64,000 nucleotides of DNA from CCMP332 sp040218795 (GTDB taxonomy: Bacteria > Bacteroidota > Bacteroidia > Cytophagales > CCMP332), in assembly GCA_040218795.1 (NCBI GenBank), contig JAVJQT010000010.1, positions 434,001 to 498,000 on the forward strand. The letters are read 5' to 3'. This document shows, one piece after another, positions 33,614-42,768 of the stretch. The notes under the pieces are model-generated. The model saw only the letters and a list, made by a program, of their open reading frames with translations, was not told the DNA's origin and ran no database searches. Position 1 is the stretch's first letter; every line of letters starts with the position of its first letter. Both the position numbers and the translations under genes were made by a program.

Positions 33614-34952
33614 CATAGCACTGACCTTATTTGTAGGACTTCTTATTATACCAGAATCCTATTCAGAAGTACCCCTGGTCCTTTGTCAGAATGAATACCT
33701 CAACCTGGATGAAGATCTTTTGGTAGACAGGTTATCCTGTATAGAAAATCTTGTACCCCTTCCTTACAACAGGAGAGTAAGTGGCTTTATCGATTATTTT
33801 ATTCGCCGCGACAGGGCTTACACCCAGGCGGTCATGAATGCTCAGGAATTGTACTTCCCCATTTTTGAAGAAGCATTAGAAAGACACGGACTTCCGGATG
33901 AGTTAAAATACCTCGCCATTGTGGAGTCGGGCTTAAATCCCAAAGCTGTTTCACCGGCTTATGCAGTGGGTTTGTGGCAGTTTATGAACAGCACGGGAAG
34001 GAGTTATGGACTAAAAGCGGATATTCTAATTGACGATCGTATGGATCCCTTTCTAGCCACAGAAGCAGCCTGTAAATATTTAAAATTTCTACATGGTATG
34101 TTTAATGACTGGCCCCTGGCTTTGGCAGCCTACAATTGCGGTCCGGGAAATGTGAGAAGAGCAATCAGACGTTCAGGTTATAAAAAAGACTTTTGGGAAG
34201 TATATCGCTATTTGCCCAGAGAAACACGTTCTTACGTACCGCAATTTATCGCCATTACTTATGTATTCAATTATGCAGAAGAGCATATGTTGTTCCCGGA
34301 TAATAGCCAGTATTTTCCTGAGTATAAAGAAATCGTCGTCAATCAGAATTTGAGTTTAAATGCATTAGCCGCGGAATTGGGCCTTTGTATTGATGACTTA
34401 AGAAAGTTAAATCCCCAATTGAAAAAGGATGTTGTGCCGATGCATAGAAAAGAATATAGCTTTAGAATTCCGGCAATAGCCTATGAAAAATTTGAATCCA
34501 ATTCTGAACTTATCTTAAAAAATTCGGAGAAATTAACAGAAGAAGAAATCGTATTAATTGCACAAGTTGATCGCTTGAGTCCATTTGGAAAGGAAAAACA
34601 CTATCATAAAGTGAGAAGCGGAGATGTTTTGGGCATCATTGCCGAAAAATACCATGTGAGAGTTTCAGATATAAAACGTTGGAACAATTTGCATTCGAAC
34701 ACCATACGCGTTGGCCAGAATTTAGTGATTTGGAAAGTTCCAGGCTATGTCCCTGCCAGCACCACTCAATATGCAAAGACGATTCAACCTAAAAGTCCTA
34801 TTCCCGCAGACAAAGTTTATCTAGTCAAATACGGTGATACACTTTGGGACATTTCGAGAAAATTTGAGGGATTAAGTATTGAGAAAATTAAAAAGCTCAA
34901 CAACCTCAGCAGCAATACCATTAAGCCGGGTATGAAACTTCGCATTGGCTGA
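33594..34952 (+). CDS. Lytic murein transglycosylase with LysM domains (MltD-like)
   Basis: From the ATG at 33594 the protein has 452 residues and a signal peptide (MKKYFLNIALTLFVGLL...). The SLT catalytic domain (about 80-250) contains the catalytic Glu in IVESGLNPKAVS, GLWQFM and AAYNCGPGNV. Two clear LysM peptidoglycan-binding repeats follow at about 340-385 and 405-450, the first reading HKVRSGDVLGIIAEKYHV. It cleaves glycan strands to 1,6-anhydro ends. A longer frame starting at 33459 lies inside gatA and is unlikely. Its neighbours, EnvC-like protein and TatA, are also envelope proteins. Confidence 0.92.
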   Translation: MKKYFLNIALTLFVGLLIIPESYSEVPLVLCQNEYLNLDEDLLVDRLSCIENLVPLPYNRRVSGFIDYFIRRDRAYTQAVMNAQELYFPIFEEALERHGLPDELKYLAIVESGLNPKAVSPAYAVGLWQFMNSTGRSYGLKADILIDDRMDPFLATEAACKYLKFLHGMFNDWPLALAAYNCGPGNVRRAIRRSGYKKDFWEVYRYLPRETRSYVPQFIAITYVFNYAEEHMLFPDNSQYFPEYKEIVVNQNLSLNALAAELGLCIDDLRKLNPQLKKDVVPMHRKEYSFRIPAIAYEKFESNSELILKNSEKLTEEEIVLIAQVDRLSPFGKEKHYHKVRSGDVLGIIAEKYHVRVSDIKRWNNLHSNTIRVGQNLVIWKVPGYVPASTTQYAKTIQPKSPIPADKVYLVKYGDTLWDISRKFEGLSIEKIKKLNNLSSNTIKPGMKLRIG

Positions 34953-35208
34953 TCAATCATTACTTCCGGTATATACAAGATCACAACTTGCATTGAGAAA
35001 TGGACAAGACAAAGAAGATGTATGGATCGCCTATAAGGGGAAAATTTACGATGTCAGCCGATCCAAACTTTGGAGAAAAGGAATGCACTATGAACATTGG
35101 GCCGGTCAGGATTTGACGCATGAATTACCGGATGCTCCCCATAATGCCAATGTATTTGACAAGTTTGAAATTATTGGGGTCTTAGATGATTTTACTCCGA
35201 ATACTTAG
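34945..35208 (+). CDS. Cytochrome b5-like heme-binding domain protein
   Basis: An 87-residue protein that is essentially one cytochrome b5-like domain. The segment VWIAYKGKIYDVS matches the family start. The candidate heme ligands are the histidines in HYEHWAGQDLT and DAPHNANV, replacing the classic HPGG arrangement. No signal peptide or anchor is present. The start is TTG (34945), which overlaps the transglycosylase stop by 8 bases. The partner reductase is unknown. Its last 17 bases overlap the end of the convergent DUF983 gene. Confidence 0.82.
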   Translation: MADQSLLPVYTRSQLALRNGQDKEDVWIAYKGKIYDVSRSKLWRKGMHYEHWAGQDLTHELPDAPHNANVFDKFEIIGVLDDFTPNT

Positions 35209-35575
35209 GATCGTATCCTTCATCTCCGAACAGATAGAGAAAAATCACGCGGCTGTATTTAAAATTATAGGGAAATATTAGCAAGACTGCTGCAGAAATA
35301 ATGCTGATATATACCCAGGCAGGGGGATCGTTTAATAAAAAGAATACACTAAATCCGACGACCAGAAATAAACCCGTGGATATCCCATAGCTGATATACA
35401 TCCCTCCGTAAAAGAACCCTGTTTCCTTTTCATACCTCAAGCCGCAATGAGGACATGTTTTATGCATTGCCGTAAGACTGAAAGGATTTAATATGTGTTT
35501 TTTATGGATGTCGCCTTTTCTGCAACGGGGACATTTTCCTAGAGCGATGGCCTGTAGTGCATTTAATTTTACCAT
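35192..35575 (-). CDS. DUF983 membrane protein with two CxxC motifs
   Basis: From the ATG at 35575 the protein has 127 residues. A zinc-ribbon-like pair of motifs, CPRC near the start and CPHC about 30 residues later, is followed by ETGFFYGGMYISY and two membrane helices, which is the DUF983 layout. The longer frame up to 35641 adds 22 residues without homology-like features. The function is unknown. The genes at this junction converge with a 17-base overlap. Confidence 0.85.
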   Translation of the reverse strand: MVKLNALQAIALGKCPRCRKGDIHKKHILNPFSLTAMHKTCPHCGLRYEKETGFFYGGMYISYGISTGLFLVVGFSVFFLLNDPPAWVYISIISAAVLLIFPYNFKYSRVIFLYLFGDEGYDPKYSE

Positions 35576-35721
35576 ACGGCAAAGATAAGCTGGGTCAATT
35601 AAGATTAAAAATTGAATGGCAGTTATTTTAAGTAATCTCATTTTTGAGGCAATCGCTTAAATATCAATTATTTCGATCAACAGAGCAGTAAGGCAATTGA
35701 TTGACCCATAATTAAGAAATT

Positions 35722-37152
35722 TCATTTCTCAATTGTAATCTTTTCATACAATGAAATAAACACGCCTCGCTTCTCGAAAGATTGAACAAGTTTAAAATTA
35801 CTTTTCAATTGTTGTATTTCATTATCATCAAAATTATTGTAGATGTTTGAATAGAGCACGTATTTATTGGAATCCAGATTTAGATATTGATGTCTTTCCC
35901 GGCTTTCGTTTAATTCCATAAATCGTCTTTCGGAAACATTGGGAAATTCAGATGCCACTTCCGAATAGTCAATATTCTTCTTCATTAAATAGGCATTCAT
36001 TTTCTCTCGTAATTCGTAATAGGGCCAATGCGCCAAACTTGCATCCCAACCCTTTGCAATACCTTCGGGATATATCCAGAAATTCCCTGACAGTAAGGCG
36101 CCGAGAACAACTACGTAAATGATATTTCGCACTTTGTTATTCTTTACAAATACAAACAACATGTAAAGAAAGCCAAGCAACAATATCAGATATAATGGTA
36201 ACAGGTAACGGTGTGCACTTAGATATTTGTAAGTCGTAAAGCTGTATCCCAAACAGATGGTCAGGGATAGAGCGATAAAAATCAAATATTTGAACTTCTG
36301 ATGTAGTTTTATTTTGCCTACACGAGTAAGCATAATTAATGCGATTGCAATTACAACAAATACTCTACCGAAATCAATTATTCGCCAGACCATTATGCCG
36401 ATATTGTATATAAAACCTTCAAATCCCACTCTTTCAAAACTTCCCATCCAGGGAGATTCAGGATGATAAGCGAGCCATCCTTTTTCTGCATAGTGAAATA
36501 GGAAATAAGGCAATATTCCAATGACGGCCGGCCAATATGCCAATGAAATTTTCAGTAACGAAGAAAAACTTAATCTCTTTCCATCACAGGCATTTAAATA
36601 CATATCGAATAACAAAAGTGAAAAGGCTACCATCAAACCGCGCATTGAAATCAAAAAGAGGCCGATGAGTCCTAAAGCAATTAGAAATCGATGGTTTTTA
36701 AGTATTCCATTAAGCATTAGTAAAAAGCAAAAAACCAATACTATATCAGGACTGACAAGTACCGACTGACCTAATAGGGTAGGATCTGCCAAAAACACTA
36801 TAAGTGAAAGGATGGCATAAGGTTTGGGAATAAAATACCTAATCAGCACATTGCTCTGCCAGACAATTCCCAATAAAAATGGCAAGATTGCTAAATGTGA
36901 AACCCATAGCGTTTTGCCCAATATTTTCCACCAAATAGCCAGGTAAAAGCCAAAAGCGGGTATATGACCACTGTCTATATTATCCGGTAATAAAGTCTTA
37001 TCAAGTCCATTCTCAAAAAAATGATAGGCTTGCATGCTGGCCAATTGGACAGTATCCCAAAAAAATATATGATTAAGTGATAAAAGCGTTAAAACCAGAA
37101 ATAAACAATAAAACGGAATTAACGGAAAATGTTTTTCAACAGAGCTCAACAT
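35722..37152 (-). CDS. Multi-spanning membrane protein, GT-C (GT39/ArnT-like) glycosyltransferase candidate
   Basis: A 476-residue protein with about ten hydrophobic segments. An early loop (FWDTVQL, with GHIPAFGFYLAIWWK) sits where GT-C glycosyltransferases carry their catalytic acidic residue; D33 in WDTV is a candidate. The C-terminal 90 residues form a soluble domain. GT-C enzymes use lipid-phosphate sugar donors on the periplasmic side. Assignment rests on the topology and loop pattern only. The GNAT gene lies 10 bases upstream on the same strand. Confidence 0.6.
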   Translation of the reverse strand: MLSSVEKHFPLIPFYCLFLVLTLLSLNHIFFWDTVQLASMQAYHFFENGLDKTLLPDNIDSGHIPAFGFYLAIWWKILGKTLWVSHLAILPFLLGIVWQSNVLIRYFIPKPYAILSLIVFLADPTLLGQSVLVSPDIVLVFCFLLMLNGILKNHRFLIALGLIGLFLISMRGLMVAFSLLLFDMYLNACDGKRLSFSSLLKISLAYWPAVIGILPYFLFHYAEKGWLAYHPESPWMGSFERVGFEGFIYNIGIMVWRIIDFGRVFVVIAIALIMLTRVGKIKLHQKFKYLIFIALSLTICLGYSFTTYKYLSAHRYLLPLYLILLLGFLYMLFVFVKNNKVRNIIYVVVLGALLSGNFWIYPEGIAKGWDASLAHWPYYELREKMNAYLMKKNIDYSEVASEFPNVSERRFMELNESRERHQYLNLDSNKYVLYSNIYNNFDDNEIQQLKSNFKLVQSFEKRGVFISLYEKITIEK

Positions 37153-37162
37153 CCTTTATTTT

Positions 37163-37435
37163 CTATTGGTAAAGCTCAGGGTGTTCCAATTTCATTTTTG
37201 CAGCGTATGAACAAACGGGGACCACTTCCAGATTTTTTTCTTTAGCATAGTTAACTACTTCTTTTATGAGTTTTTTACCAAAGCCCCGGCCGCTGTATTC
37301 CGGAGAGACAGAAGTATGTTTTATAACCAACCTGTCGTCAAAAGGAATATCATAAGATAATTCCCCCAATACCTCGCCATCATCAGAAATTTCAAATCGC
37401 GAGTAAACTTCATCTATTACATTATTTATTTCCAT
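37163..37435 (-). CDS. Small GNAT-fold acetyltransferase-like protein (YjdJ type)
   Basis: A 90-residue protein covering the core acetyl-CoA binding part of the GNAT fold. SGRGFGKKLIKEVVNYA is the pyrophosphate-binding motif A, and VVPVCSYAAKM is the motif that follows in YjdJ/COG2388 proteins. The substrate of this subgroup is not established. It overlaps no other gene and is probably co-transcribed with the downstream GT-C-like gene. Confidence 0.8.
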   Translation of the reverse strand: MEINNVIDEVYSRFEISDDGEVLGELSYDIPFDDRLVIKHTSVSPEYSGRGFGKKLIKEVVNYAKEKNLEVVPVCSYAAKMKLEHPELYQ

Positions 37436-37473
37436 AACTAAGCAAATAAACAGGATTAAGTTTAATCAATATT

Positions 37474-38520
37474 TTATTCATCGATAGAATATTGTATATA
37501 GTTTCTCCATTTTTCAAGCAATTCCTGAAAGTTCCCTGGCAATTCCGAGTCCAATTGTAGGAACTTCTTAGTCGATGGGTGCACAAAACCCAGGGTCTTG
37601 GCATGTAGTGCTTGTGCGGGCATTAGTTTGAAACAGTTTTCGATAAATTGCTTGTATTTAGAAAATCTCGTGCCCTTCAGGATTTTATCCCCGCCATATT
37701 CGAAATCTCCAAATAGTGGATGCCCGATGGCCTGGAAATGCACTCTGATCTGATGCGTTCTTCCTGTCTCCAAATTACATTTTACCAAAGTCACATATCT
37801 GAACCGTTCAATTATTTCATAGTGCGTAACCGACCATTTGCCTTTCTCTTCTTCATCGAACAGGCTGCGAATTTTTCGATCTTTTAGACTTCTTCCAATA
37901 TATCCGCTAATGGTTCCTTTTTCTTCTCCGGGTTCTCCCCATACCAATGCGTAATAGGTTCTTTCTGTTTTTTTATCAAAAAATTGTTTGGCCAAATGAG
38001 ATTGTGCCAATTCATTTTTCGCTATCAATAAAAGACCCGAAGTATTTTTATCAATTCTGTGTACAAGTCCGGGTCTGGGCGCATTATCACTGGCTTTTGG
38101 CAATGATCCCAAATGAAACATCAAGGCATTGATCAATGTACCGTCCCAGTTGCCTATGGCTGGATGAACAACCATTCCGGCTTTTTTATTAACAACCAAT
38201 AGATCATCATCCTCATATATAATGTCTATAGGAATATCTTGTGGAATGATATCGGTATTTTTTGGGGGTTCCGGCAAGGTTACAATGACTTCATCACCGG
38301 GTTTAATTTTATAATTGGGTTTAACCGAATTGCCATTAACCAAAACCAAACCAGCCTTTATCCCATTTTGTAATCTTGTCCTTGTTACATTGTTGAGTCG
38401 ATCCATGAGAAATTTATCAATTCGAAGCAGGGATTGATTTGCATCGGCTATCACCCGATATTTTTCATATACCAACTCTTCTTCTTCTTCAGATTTGTTA
38501 TTCTCGGGATCAGAATTCAT
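37474..38520 (-). CDS. RluA-family 23S rRNA pseudouridine synthase
   Basis: From the ATG at 38520 the protein has 348 residues. An acidic leader precedes an S4 RNA-binding domain (about 30-90) and the RluA catalytic domain. The catalytic Asp is D157 in HRIDKNTSGLLLI, with the downstream TGRTHQIRVH and IGHPLFGD motifs. The S4 domain and length fit RluD (positions 1911, 1915 and 1917 of 23S rRNA), though RluC-like targets cannot be excluded. The divergent PLP-enzyme gene starts 10 bases away, so a longer start at 38553 would overlap it. Confidence 0.9.
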   Translation of the reverse strand: MNSDPENNKSEEEEELVYEKYRVIADANQSLLRIDKFLMDRLNNVTRTRLQNGIKAGLVLVNGNSVKPNYKIKPGDEVIVTLPEPPKNTDIIPQDIPIDIIYEDDDLLVVNKKAGMVVHPAIGNWDGTLINALMFHLGSLPKASDNAPRPGLVHRIDKNTSGLLLIAKNELAQSHLAKQFFDKKTERTYYALVWGEPGEEKGTISGYIGRSLKDRKIRSLFDEEEKGKWSVTHYEIIERFRYVTLVKCNLETGRTHQIRVHFQAIGHPLFGDFEYGGDKILKGTRFSKYKQFIENCFKLMPAQALHAKTLGFVHPSTKKFLQLDSELPGNFQELLEKWRNYIQYSIDE

Positions 38521-38530
38521 ATTGCAAAGT

Positions 38531-39433
38531 ATGGAATTGTTCGACAGCAGCACAAATATCCCTATTCAAAGAATACAATTTCCTGAAATTAAGGTGGGAC
38601 CTTCCTTTTTTATTAAAAGACTTGATTTAATTGATCCTATATATGGGGGAAATAAAATATTCAAACTGAAATATCATATTGCCAAGATTCAAAAAGAGAA
38701 TATTGGGGCAGTTCTAAGTTTTGGCGGTCCTTTTTCAAATCATTTGTTTGCACTGGCCGGACTATGTCAAAAATTGGAAATCCCATGTTACGGAATTGTC
38801 CGTGGCTTTGAACACTACAGAGAAAATCCAAATCTCCAATTTTGCATTAAGGCAGGTATGCACATATTTTTTCTATCCCCACACTATTTTAATTCCTCTT
38901 TGGAGCGAAAAAAAATTATTGAAGAAATCCAAAACGAAAAAGGCAGGATTCATATAATTCCTGAAGGTGGTACAGATGAACTAGGCGTAAAAGGTGCTTC
39001 CGAAATGCTATCGGAAAATGAACTCAACTTTGATTATTACTGTATCGGGGTTGGAAGCGGTGGGAGCATTTCAGGTTTAATAAGAAAAACCAATGGAAAC
39101 GGCCAGGTTTTAGGTTTTTCAGCCTTAAAAAACGGGCAATACCTCGAAGAATCAATAAATTCCTATACTAAGAATTATCCAAAAAGCTGGAAGTTGTTTC
39201 ATGACTATCATTTTGGTGGCTTCGCAAAGCAAAATAAGACCTTAAAAGACTTTGAGAGTACATTTGAAGCAAATAACGACCTTGAAATCGATCCTGTTTA
39301 TCAGTCGAAAATGCTATTTGGATTAGAGGATTTAACAAAAAAACACTATTTTTCCATTAAGGATAAAGTACTAATTATCCATACAGGTGGCTTACAGGCA
39401 AAAAATGGCTTTGAATACATGGCCAAAAAGTAA
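38531..39433 (+). CDS. PLP-dependent enzyme, ACC deaminase / D-cysteine desulfhydrase family
   Basis: From the ATG at 38531 the protein has 300 residues and a fold type II PLP domain. The Schiff-base lysine should be the first Lys of GGNKIFKLKYH. The phosphate-binding loop is GVGSGGSISGL, and SFGGPFSNHLFALAG is the serine-rich substrate segment of this family. Members deaminate 1-aminocyclopropane-1-carboxylate or release H2S from D-cysteine; D-cysteine activity is more common in bacteria of this type. The next gene follows after 16 bases. Confidence 0.87.
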   Translation: MELFDSSTNIPIQRIQFPEIKVGPSFFIKRLDLIDPIYGGNKIFKLKYHIAKIQKENIGAVLSFGGPFSNHLFALAGLCQKLEIPCYGIVRGFEHYRENPNLQFCIKAGMHIFFLSPHYFNSSLERKKIIEEIQNEKGRIHIIPEGGTDELGVKGASEMLSENELNFDYYCIGVGSGGSISGLIRKTNGNGQVLGFSALKNGQYLEESINSYTKNYPKSWKLFHDYHFGGFAKQNKTLKDFESTFEANNDLEIDPVYQSKMLFGLEDLTKKHYFSIKDKVLIIHTGGLQAKNGFEYMAKK

Positions 39434-39449
39434 ACTAGAAAATTGAATT

Positions 39450-40052
39450 ATGGGTAGTCGTTTTCTTATTAGAATTTTTCCCTGGCTTCTCTCCATTTTA
39501 TTAGTAGGAGGAATCTACTGGATGCTAGAAAATAAAATGGAAAAAGACCTTGAAGAAGCCAAGCTTACTTTAAAACAAAAAAATGTAGAAGAGCTCATAA
39601 TGAATTTGGGGAAACTCGAGTTGATGCACTATAAATTTAAGGATGTGATTTTTTACGAAACATTGGAGCCCTATATCGAAAAGAAATATTCTATCCCCGG
39701 CGATGAACCAGTAGCAATTGTACAAGGGACTGCATTTGCCGGAATTGACTTTACCAAAGTAAGCCCTGAAGATTTTCAAATAGGAACCGACTCGGTTATG
39801 ACGCTTGTAGTTCCTTATCCAAGTCAGTTTAGCTATACTTTATCCGATGACATTCGAATAATTACCAAAAGCAAGATCGAGAAAGAATTAATTATAAATG
39901 CAATAAGCAAAATGGTTAAATCCCATGATGCGGAGGCCATTCAACCTCTGGAGTTGGAGATTAAAGAAGATCACATTTTGATGATTCTTGAACCTGTTCT
40001 TGAAAACCTGACCAATGAGGACGTAGAAATACGATTTGTTAAGAAAGATTAA
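39450..40052 (+). CDS. DUF4230-like membrane-anchored protein
   Basis: A 200-residue protein with one N-terminal membrane helix (about 8-26) followed by a soluble, probably periplasmic, domain. The segment AIVQGTAFAGIDFTKVSPEDF and the following VMTLVVPYPSQF resemble the DUF4230 core (a GxVxAGIDLxxL motif). Function unknown. It is probably co-transcribed with the PLP enzyme. Its end overlaps the convergent recX gene by four bases. Confidence 0.65.
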   Translation: MGSRFLIRIFPWLLSILLVGGIYWMLENKMEKDLEEAKLTLKQKNVEELIMNLGKLELMHYKFKDVIFYETLEPYIEKKYSIPGDEPVAIVQGTAFAGIDFTKVSPEDFQIGTDSVMTLVVPYPSQFSYTLSDDIRIITKSKIEKELIINAISKMVKSHDAEAIQPLELEIKEDHILMILEPVLENLTNEDVEIRFVKKD

Positions 40053-40528
40053 TACTTTTTTAAAAATTCGCTAATCATAGTACTCTCATAGCCTCTGCCG
40101 TACAAAAATCTAAAGAGCTTGGCTTTCTTTTCAAAAATCGATTTTGCTTTTAAACTTTCCCATTTGCGATTTGCTATTTCCTCAAAGCGCGTTTTGTAGC
40201 TTTCATCAAATAAATCGTCCAACAAACCTTTGAAGAGATCTTCGCTAATTTTTCTGATTTTCAGCTCTCTTTCAATCCTTTTGATCCCCCATTTCTTAAT
40301 GTGAAATTTTCCATTGACAAAAGCTTTGACAAAACGCTTTTCATTCAAATAGCCACTTTCTTCGAGTTTATCGATATAGTTCTTCTGAGCTTCTTTTTCT
40401 GTCACACCCAGTAAATGGCATTTTTTGTATATATCAAAGCGACAGCGCTCCTGGTAATCGCAATATCTGAGAAGTTTATCGAATACCTGCTCTTCGTTTA
40501 AGTCTCCGGGATTATACCTTTTTGCCAT
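40049..40528 (-). CDS. recX: Regulatory protein RecX
   Basis: A 159-residue protein from the ATG at 40528, built of tandem three-helix RecX repeats with motifs LEESGYLNEKRFVKAFVNGK, WGIKRIERELKIRKI and FRFLYGRGYESTMI. RecX binds the RecA filament and inhibits or trims it. A GTG start at 40543 would add five residues and overlap the flavin reductase stop; the ATG is preferred. No recA lies nearby. Confidence 0.88.
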   Translation of the reverse strand: MAKRYNPGDLNEEQVFDKLLRYCDYQERCRFDIYKKCHLLGVTEKEAQKNYIDKLEESGYLNEKRFVKAFVNGKFHIKKWGIKRIERELKIRKISEDLFKGLLDDLFDESYKTRFEEIANRKWESLKAKSIFEKKAKLFRFLYGRGYESTMISEFLKKY

Positions 40529-40539
40529 TAAGGCAAATA

Positions 40540-41154
40540 TCACAATTTTGGCTTGGCATAGGGCAGTCTCTCGATCAATTTAGTTTCATGATAGGCATCG
40601 AGCCCCGAACCACTCAAAATACCCATGTTCTCAAGATTTATATATCCATCCATTTCAATGCATGATTCCGGCAAATAGATATTTTGAATTTCAGCAATAA
40701 TAAGGTGTGTACCATTACTTTTAATATCGTATGATTCCCTGAACATCATTTCAATTTTCAAAGAAGATTCTTTTACAAAAGGAACCTGGCAATCTCCCAT
40801 AAATTGCATACTAAGCCCTGCAGCTTCAAATTCTGAGGTCGATTTATCATAACGGGCAGCTGTCTGATGCGCTTTGTGGTAAATGGTTTTATCCACAGAG
40901 TTGAGCGTAAAAAGTTTTATCTCTTTTATATTTTCAAAACTGTGTCTTTCGACTGTATCCGGCCGTGAGATCAAGCCTAGCAAGGGTGGATTGGCCCCGA
41001 TATGAATCACAGAATTAAATATGGCCAAATTTGAATCGCCCTGTTTATTTATTGTCCCGATTAAAAAAAGCGACTTAAAGCCGCTTAAAGAGTTGACAAA
41101 CTGCGTTCTATAACGCTTGTCCATGCATTCAATATCAACATGATTAATATTCAT
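40540..41154 (-). CDS. Flavin reductase-like FMN-binding protein
   Basis: From the ATG at 41154 the protein has 204 residues with a split-barrel flavin reductase fold. FNSVIHIGANPPLLGLISRP corresponds to the FMN-binding strand and loop, and NSVDKTIYHKAHQTAARYDKS follows as in flavoproteins of this family in Bacteroidota. It may bind FMN and carry out a redox step with the upstream SDR protein. The start lies one base after the SDR stop, so the two are co-translated. Confidence 0.8.
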   Translation of the reverse strand: MNINHVDIECMDKRYRTQFVNSLSGFKSLFLIGTINKQGDSNLAIFNSVIHIGANPPLLGLISRPDTVERHSFENIKEIKLFTLNSVDKTIYHKAHQTAARYDKSTSEFEAAGLSMQFMGDCQVPFVKESSLKIEMMFRESYDIKSNGTHLIIAEIQNIYLPESCIEMDGYINLENMGILSGSGLDAYHETKLIERLPYAKPKL

Positions 41155-41155
41155 A

Positions 41156-41848
41156 TTACAGGGGTCTGGTTGATGACATTCCTCCATCAAGATGTAAAAT
41201 TTGTCCGGTCATCCATTTTGATTTTTCACCTAATAAATATTCGATGGCATTAGTAATATCTTCTACAGTACCTATTTTCTTTAAAGGGTGACGGTCTTCA
41301 CTTGCTTTTCTTTTGTCGTCATTGCTTAAAAGCTTTTCTGCAAGCGGTGTATCTGTGATTGAAGGAGCGATAGCATTGACTCTTATTTTAGGGGCGAATT
41401 CTGCAGCGAGAGTTCTTGTAAGACCTTCGATTGCTCCTTTTGCACTGGCTATGCTAGCGTGAAAAGGCATTCCGTTTTGAACGGCCACCGTTGAGAAGAG
41501 CACTATAGAGGCCTGATCTGATTTTTTTAAAACTTTTAATGATTGCTGAATGGCCTTCACCGCTCCGAAATAATTAATGTTCATTTCTTCCTGAAACTCC
41601 TCTGCTTTTATTCTGTGAAATGGCTTGAGGTTAATGGTTCCCGGACAATAAATCAACCCATCCAACTGATCGGGAATAATTTCCAATTCAGAATCCGAGT
41701 TGGCATCCCATTGTTGAGAAGCATCCACCTCAATTTCGAGTGATTTTTTATTATGAGTGGCGAAAATACTGTGTCCTTCTTCTTTTAATTTTCTGGCAAT
41801 CCCCTCACCTATTCCGGAACTGGCGCCAATGATTAAATAATTTGACAT
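41156..41848 (-). CDS. SDR-family protein lacking the catalytic tyrosine
   Basis: A 230-residue short-chain dehydrogenase/reductase fold. The nucleotide motif is GASSGIGEG (8-16), and S119 is in the usual catalytic position. The YxxxK motif reads I133-A-S-A-K137, so the proton-donor tyrosine is replaced by isoleucine while the lysine is kept. The cofactor-binding fold and ITDTPLAEKL segment are normal. It may bind NAD(P) without standard reductase activity, or use another residue. It forms an operon with the flavin reductase-like gene. Confidence 0.85.
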   Translation of the reverse strand: MSNYLIIGASSGIGEGIARKLKEEGHSIFATHNKKSLEIEVDASQQWDANSDSELEIIPDQLDGLIYCPGTINLKPFHRIKAEEFQEEMNINYFGAVKAIQQSLKVLKKSDQASIVLFSTVAVQNGMPFHASIASAKGAIEGLTRTLAAEFAPKIRVNAIAPSITDTPLAEKLLSNDDKRKASEDRHPLKKIGTVEDITNAIEYLLGEKSKWMTGQILHLDGGMSSTRPL

Positions 41849-41960
41849 TTTATGCTTTATTTATCTATAAACAGCGCTCGGCCTCACTTGTTTATAAAAT
41901 CTTTATATCGAATTTTGAACACGTGTTTTTTTTCTCAAAGCTTTTGCAGATTATTGCCAT

Positions 41961-42767
41961 ATGACCTACCAGCAGTTAAAAGATGAAATTTTAAGAAAAG
42001 GCAGTTTTTTAAGTGTCGGCCTTGATCCTGACCTCGGTAAAATTCCCCCACATCTTTTGGATGCATCTGACCCAATATTTGAGTTTAACAAAGCAATAAT
42101 TGAAGCTACAAAAGATTATTGCGTGGCCTATAAGCCAAATATCGCATTTTATGAGTCTCTGGGTTCTAAAGGTTGGGAAAGCCTTGAAAAAACGCTTGAG
42201 ATTATCCCCGATAATATTTTTAAAATAGCGGATGCCAAACGCGGCGACATTGGTAATACGAGTAAATTATACGCCAAGGCATTTTTTGAGCAAATGAATT
42301 TTGACGCCATCACCCTGGCGCCTTATATGGGCGAAGATTCGATCAGGCCTTTTATGGAATACGACAATAAGTGGGTCATCATTTTAGGATTGACTTCAAA
42401 CAAAGGCAGTGAAGATTTTCAAATGATCAAGGCTCATGACCAAAGGTATTATTTTGAACATGTAATAGAAGAATGTTCCAAATGGGGTACAAATCAGAAT
42501 ACGATGTTCGTTACAGGCGCAACCAAAGCAGAATACATGCAAAAAGTAAGGACGCTTATCCCAAATCATTTTTTATTGGTTCCGGGAGTCGGTGCGCAAG
42601 GTGGAAGTCTTGACGAAGTCGTAAAATTTGGAATGAATGATGATGTGGGATTACTCGTAAATTCATCCAGAGGAATTATTTATGCTTCCAATGGAGCAGA
42701 TTTTGCTCAAATGGCTAAAAGTGAGAGTAAGCATCTTCAGGAAGAGATGGCCGATTATCTGGAATAA
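41961..42767 (+). CDS. pyrF: Orotidine 5'-phosphate decarboxylase (type 2)
   Basis: A 268-residue OMP decarboxylase of the longer type 2 group. The catalytic charged network is in IADAKRGDIGNTS, and the phosphate-binding end is LLVPGVGAQGG with NSSRGIIYA. It makes UMP in pyrimidine synthesis. It stops one base before the end of the convergent M61 peptidase gene, with no terminator visible between. Confidence 0.95.
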   Translation: MTYQQLKDEILRKGSFLSVGLDPDLGKIPPHLLDASDPIFEFNKAIIEATKDYCVAYKPNIAFYESLGSKGWESLEKTLEIIPDNIFKIADAKRGDIGNTSKLYAKAFFEQMNFDAITLAPYMGEDSIRPFMEYDNKWVIILGLTSNKGSEDFQMIKAHDQRYYFEHVIEECSKWGTNQNTMFVTGATKAEYMQKVRTLIPNHFLLVPGVGAQGGSLDEVVKFGMNDDVGLLVNSSRGIIYASNGADFAQMAKSESKHLQEEMADYLE

Positions 42768-42768
42768 T

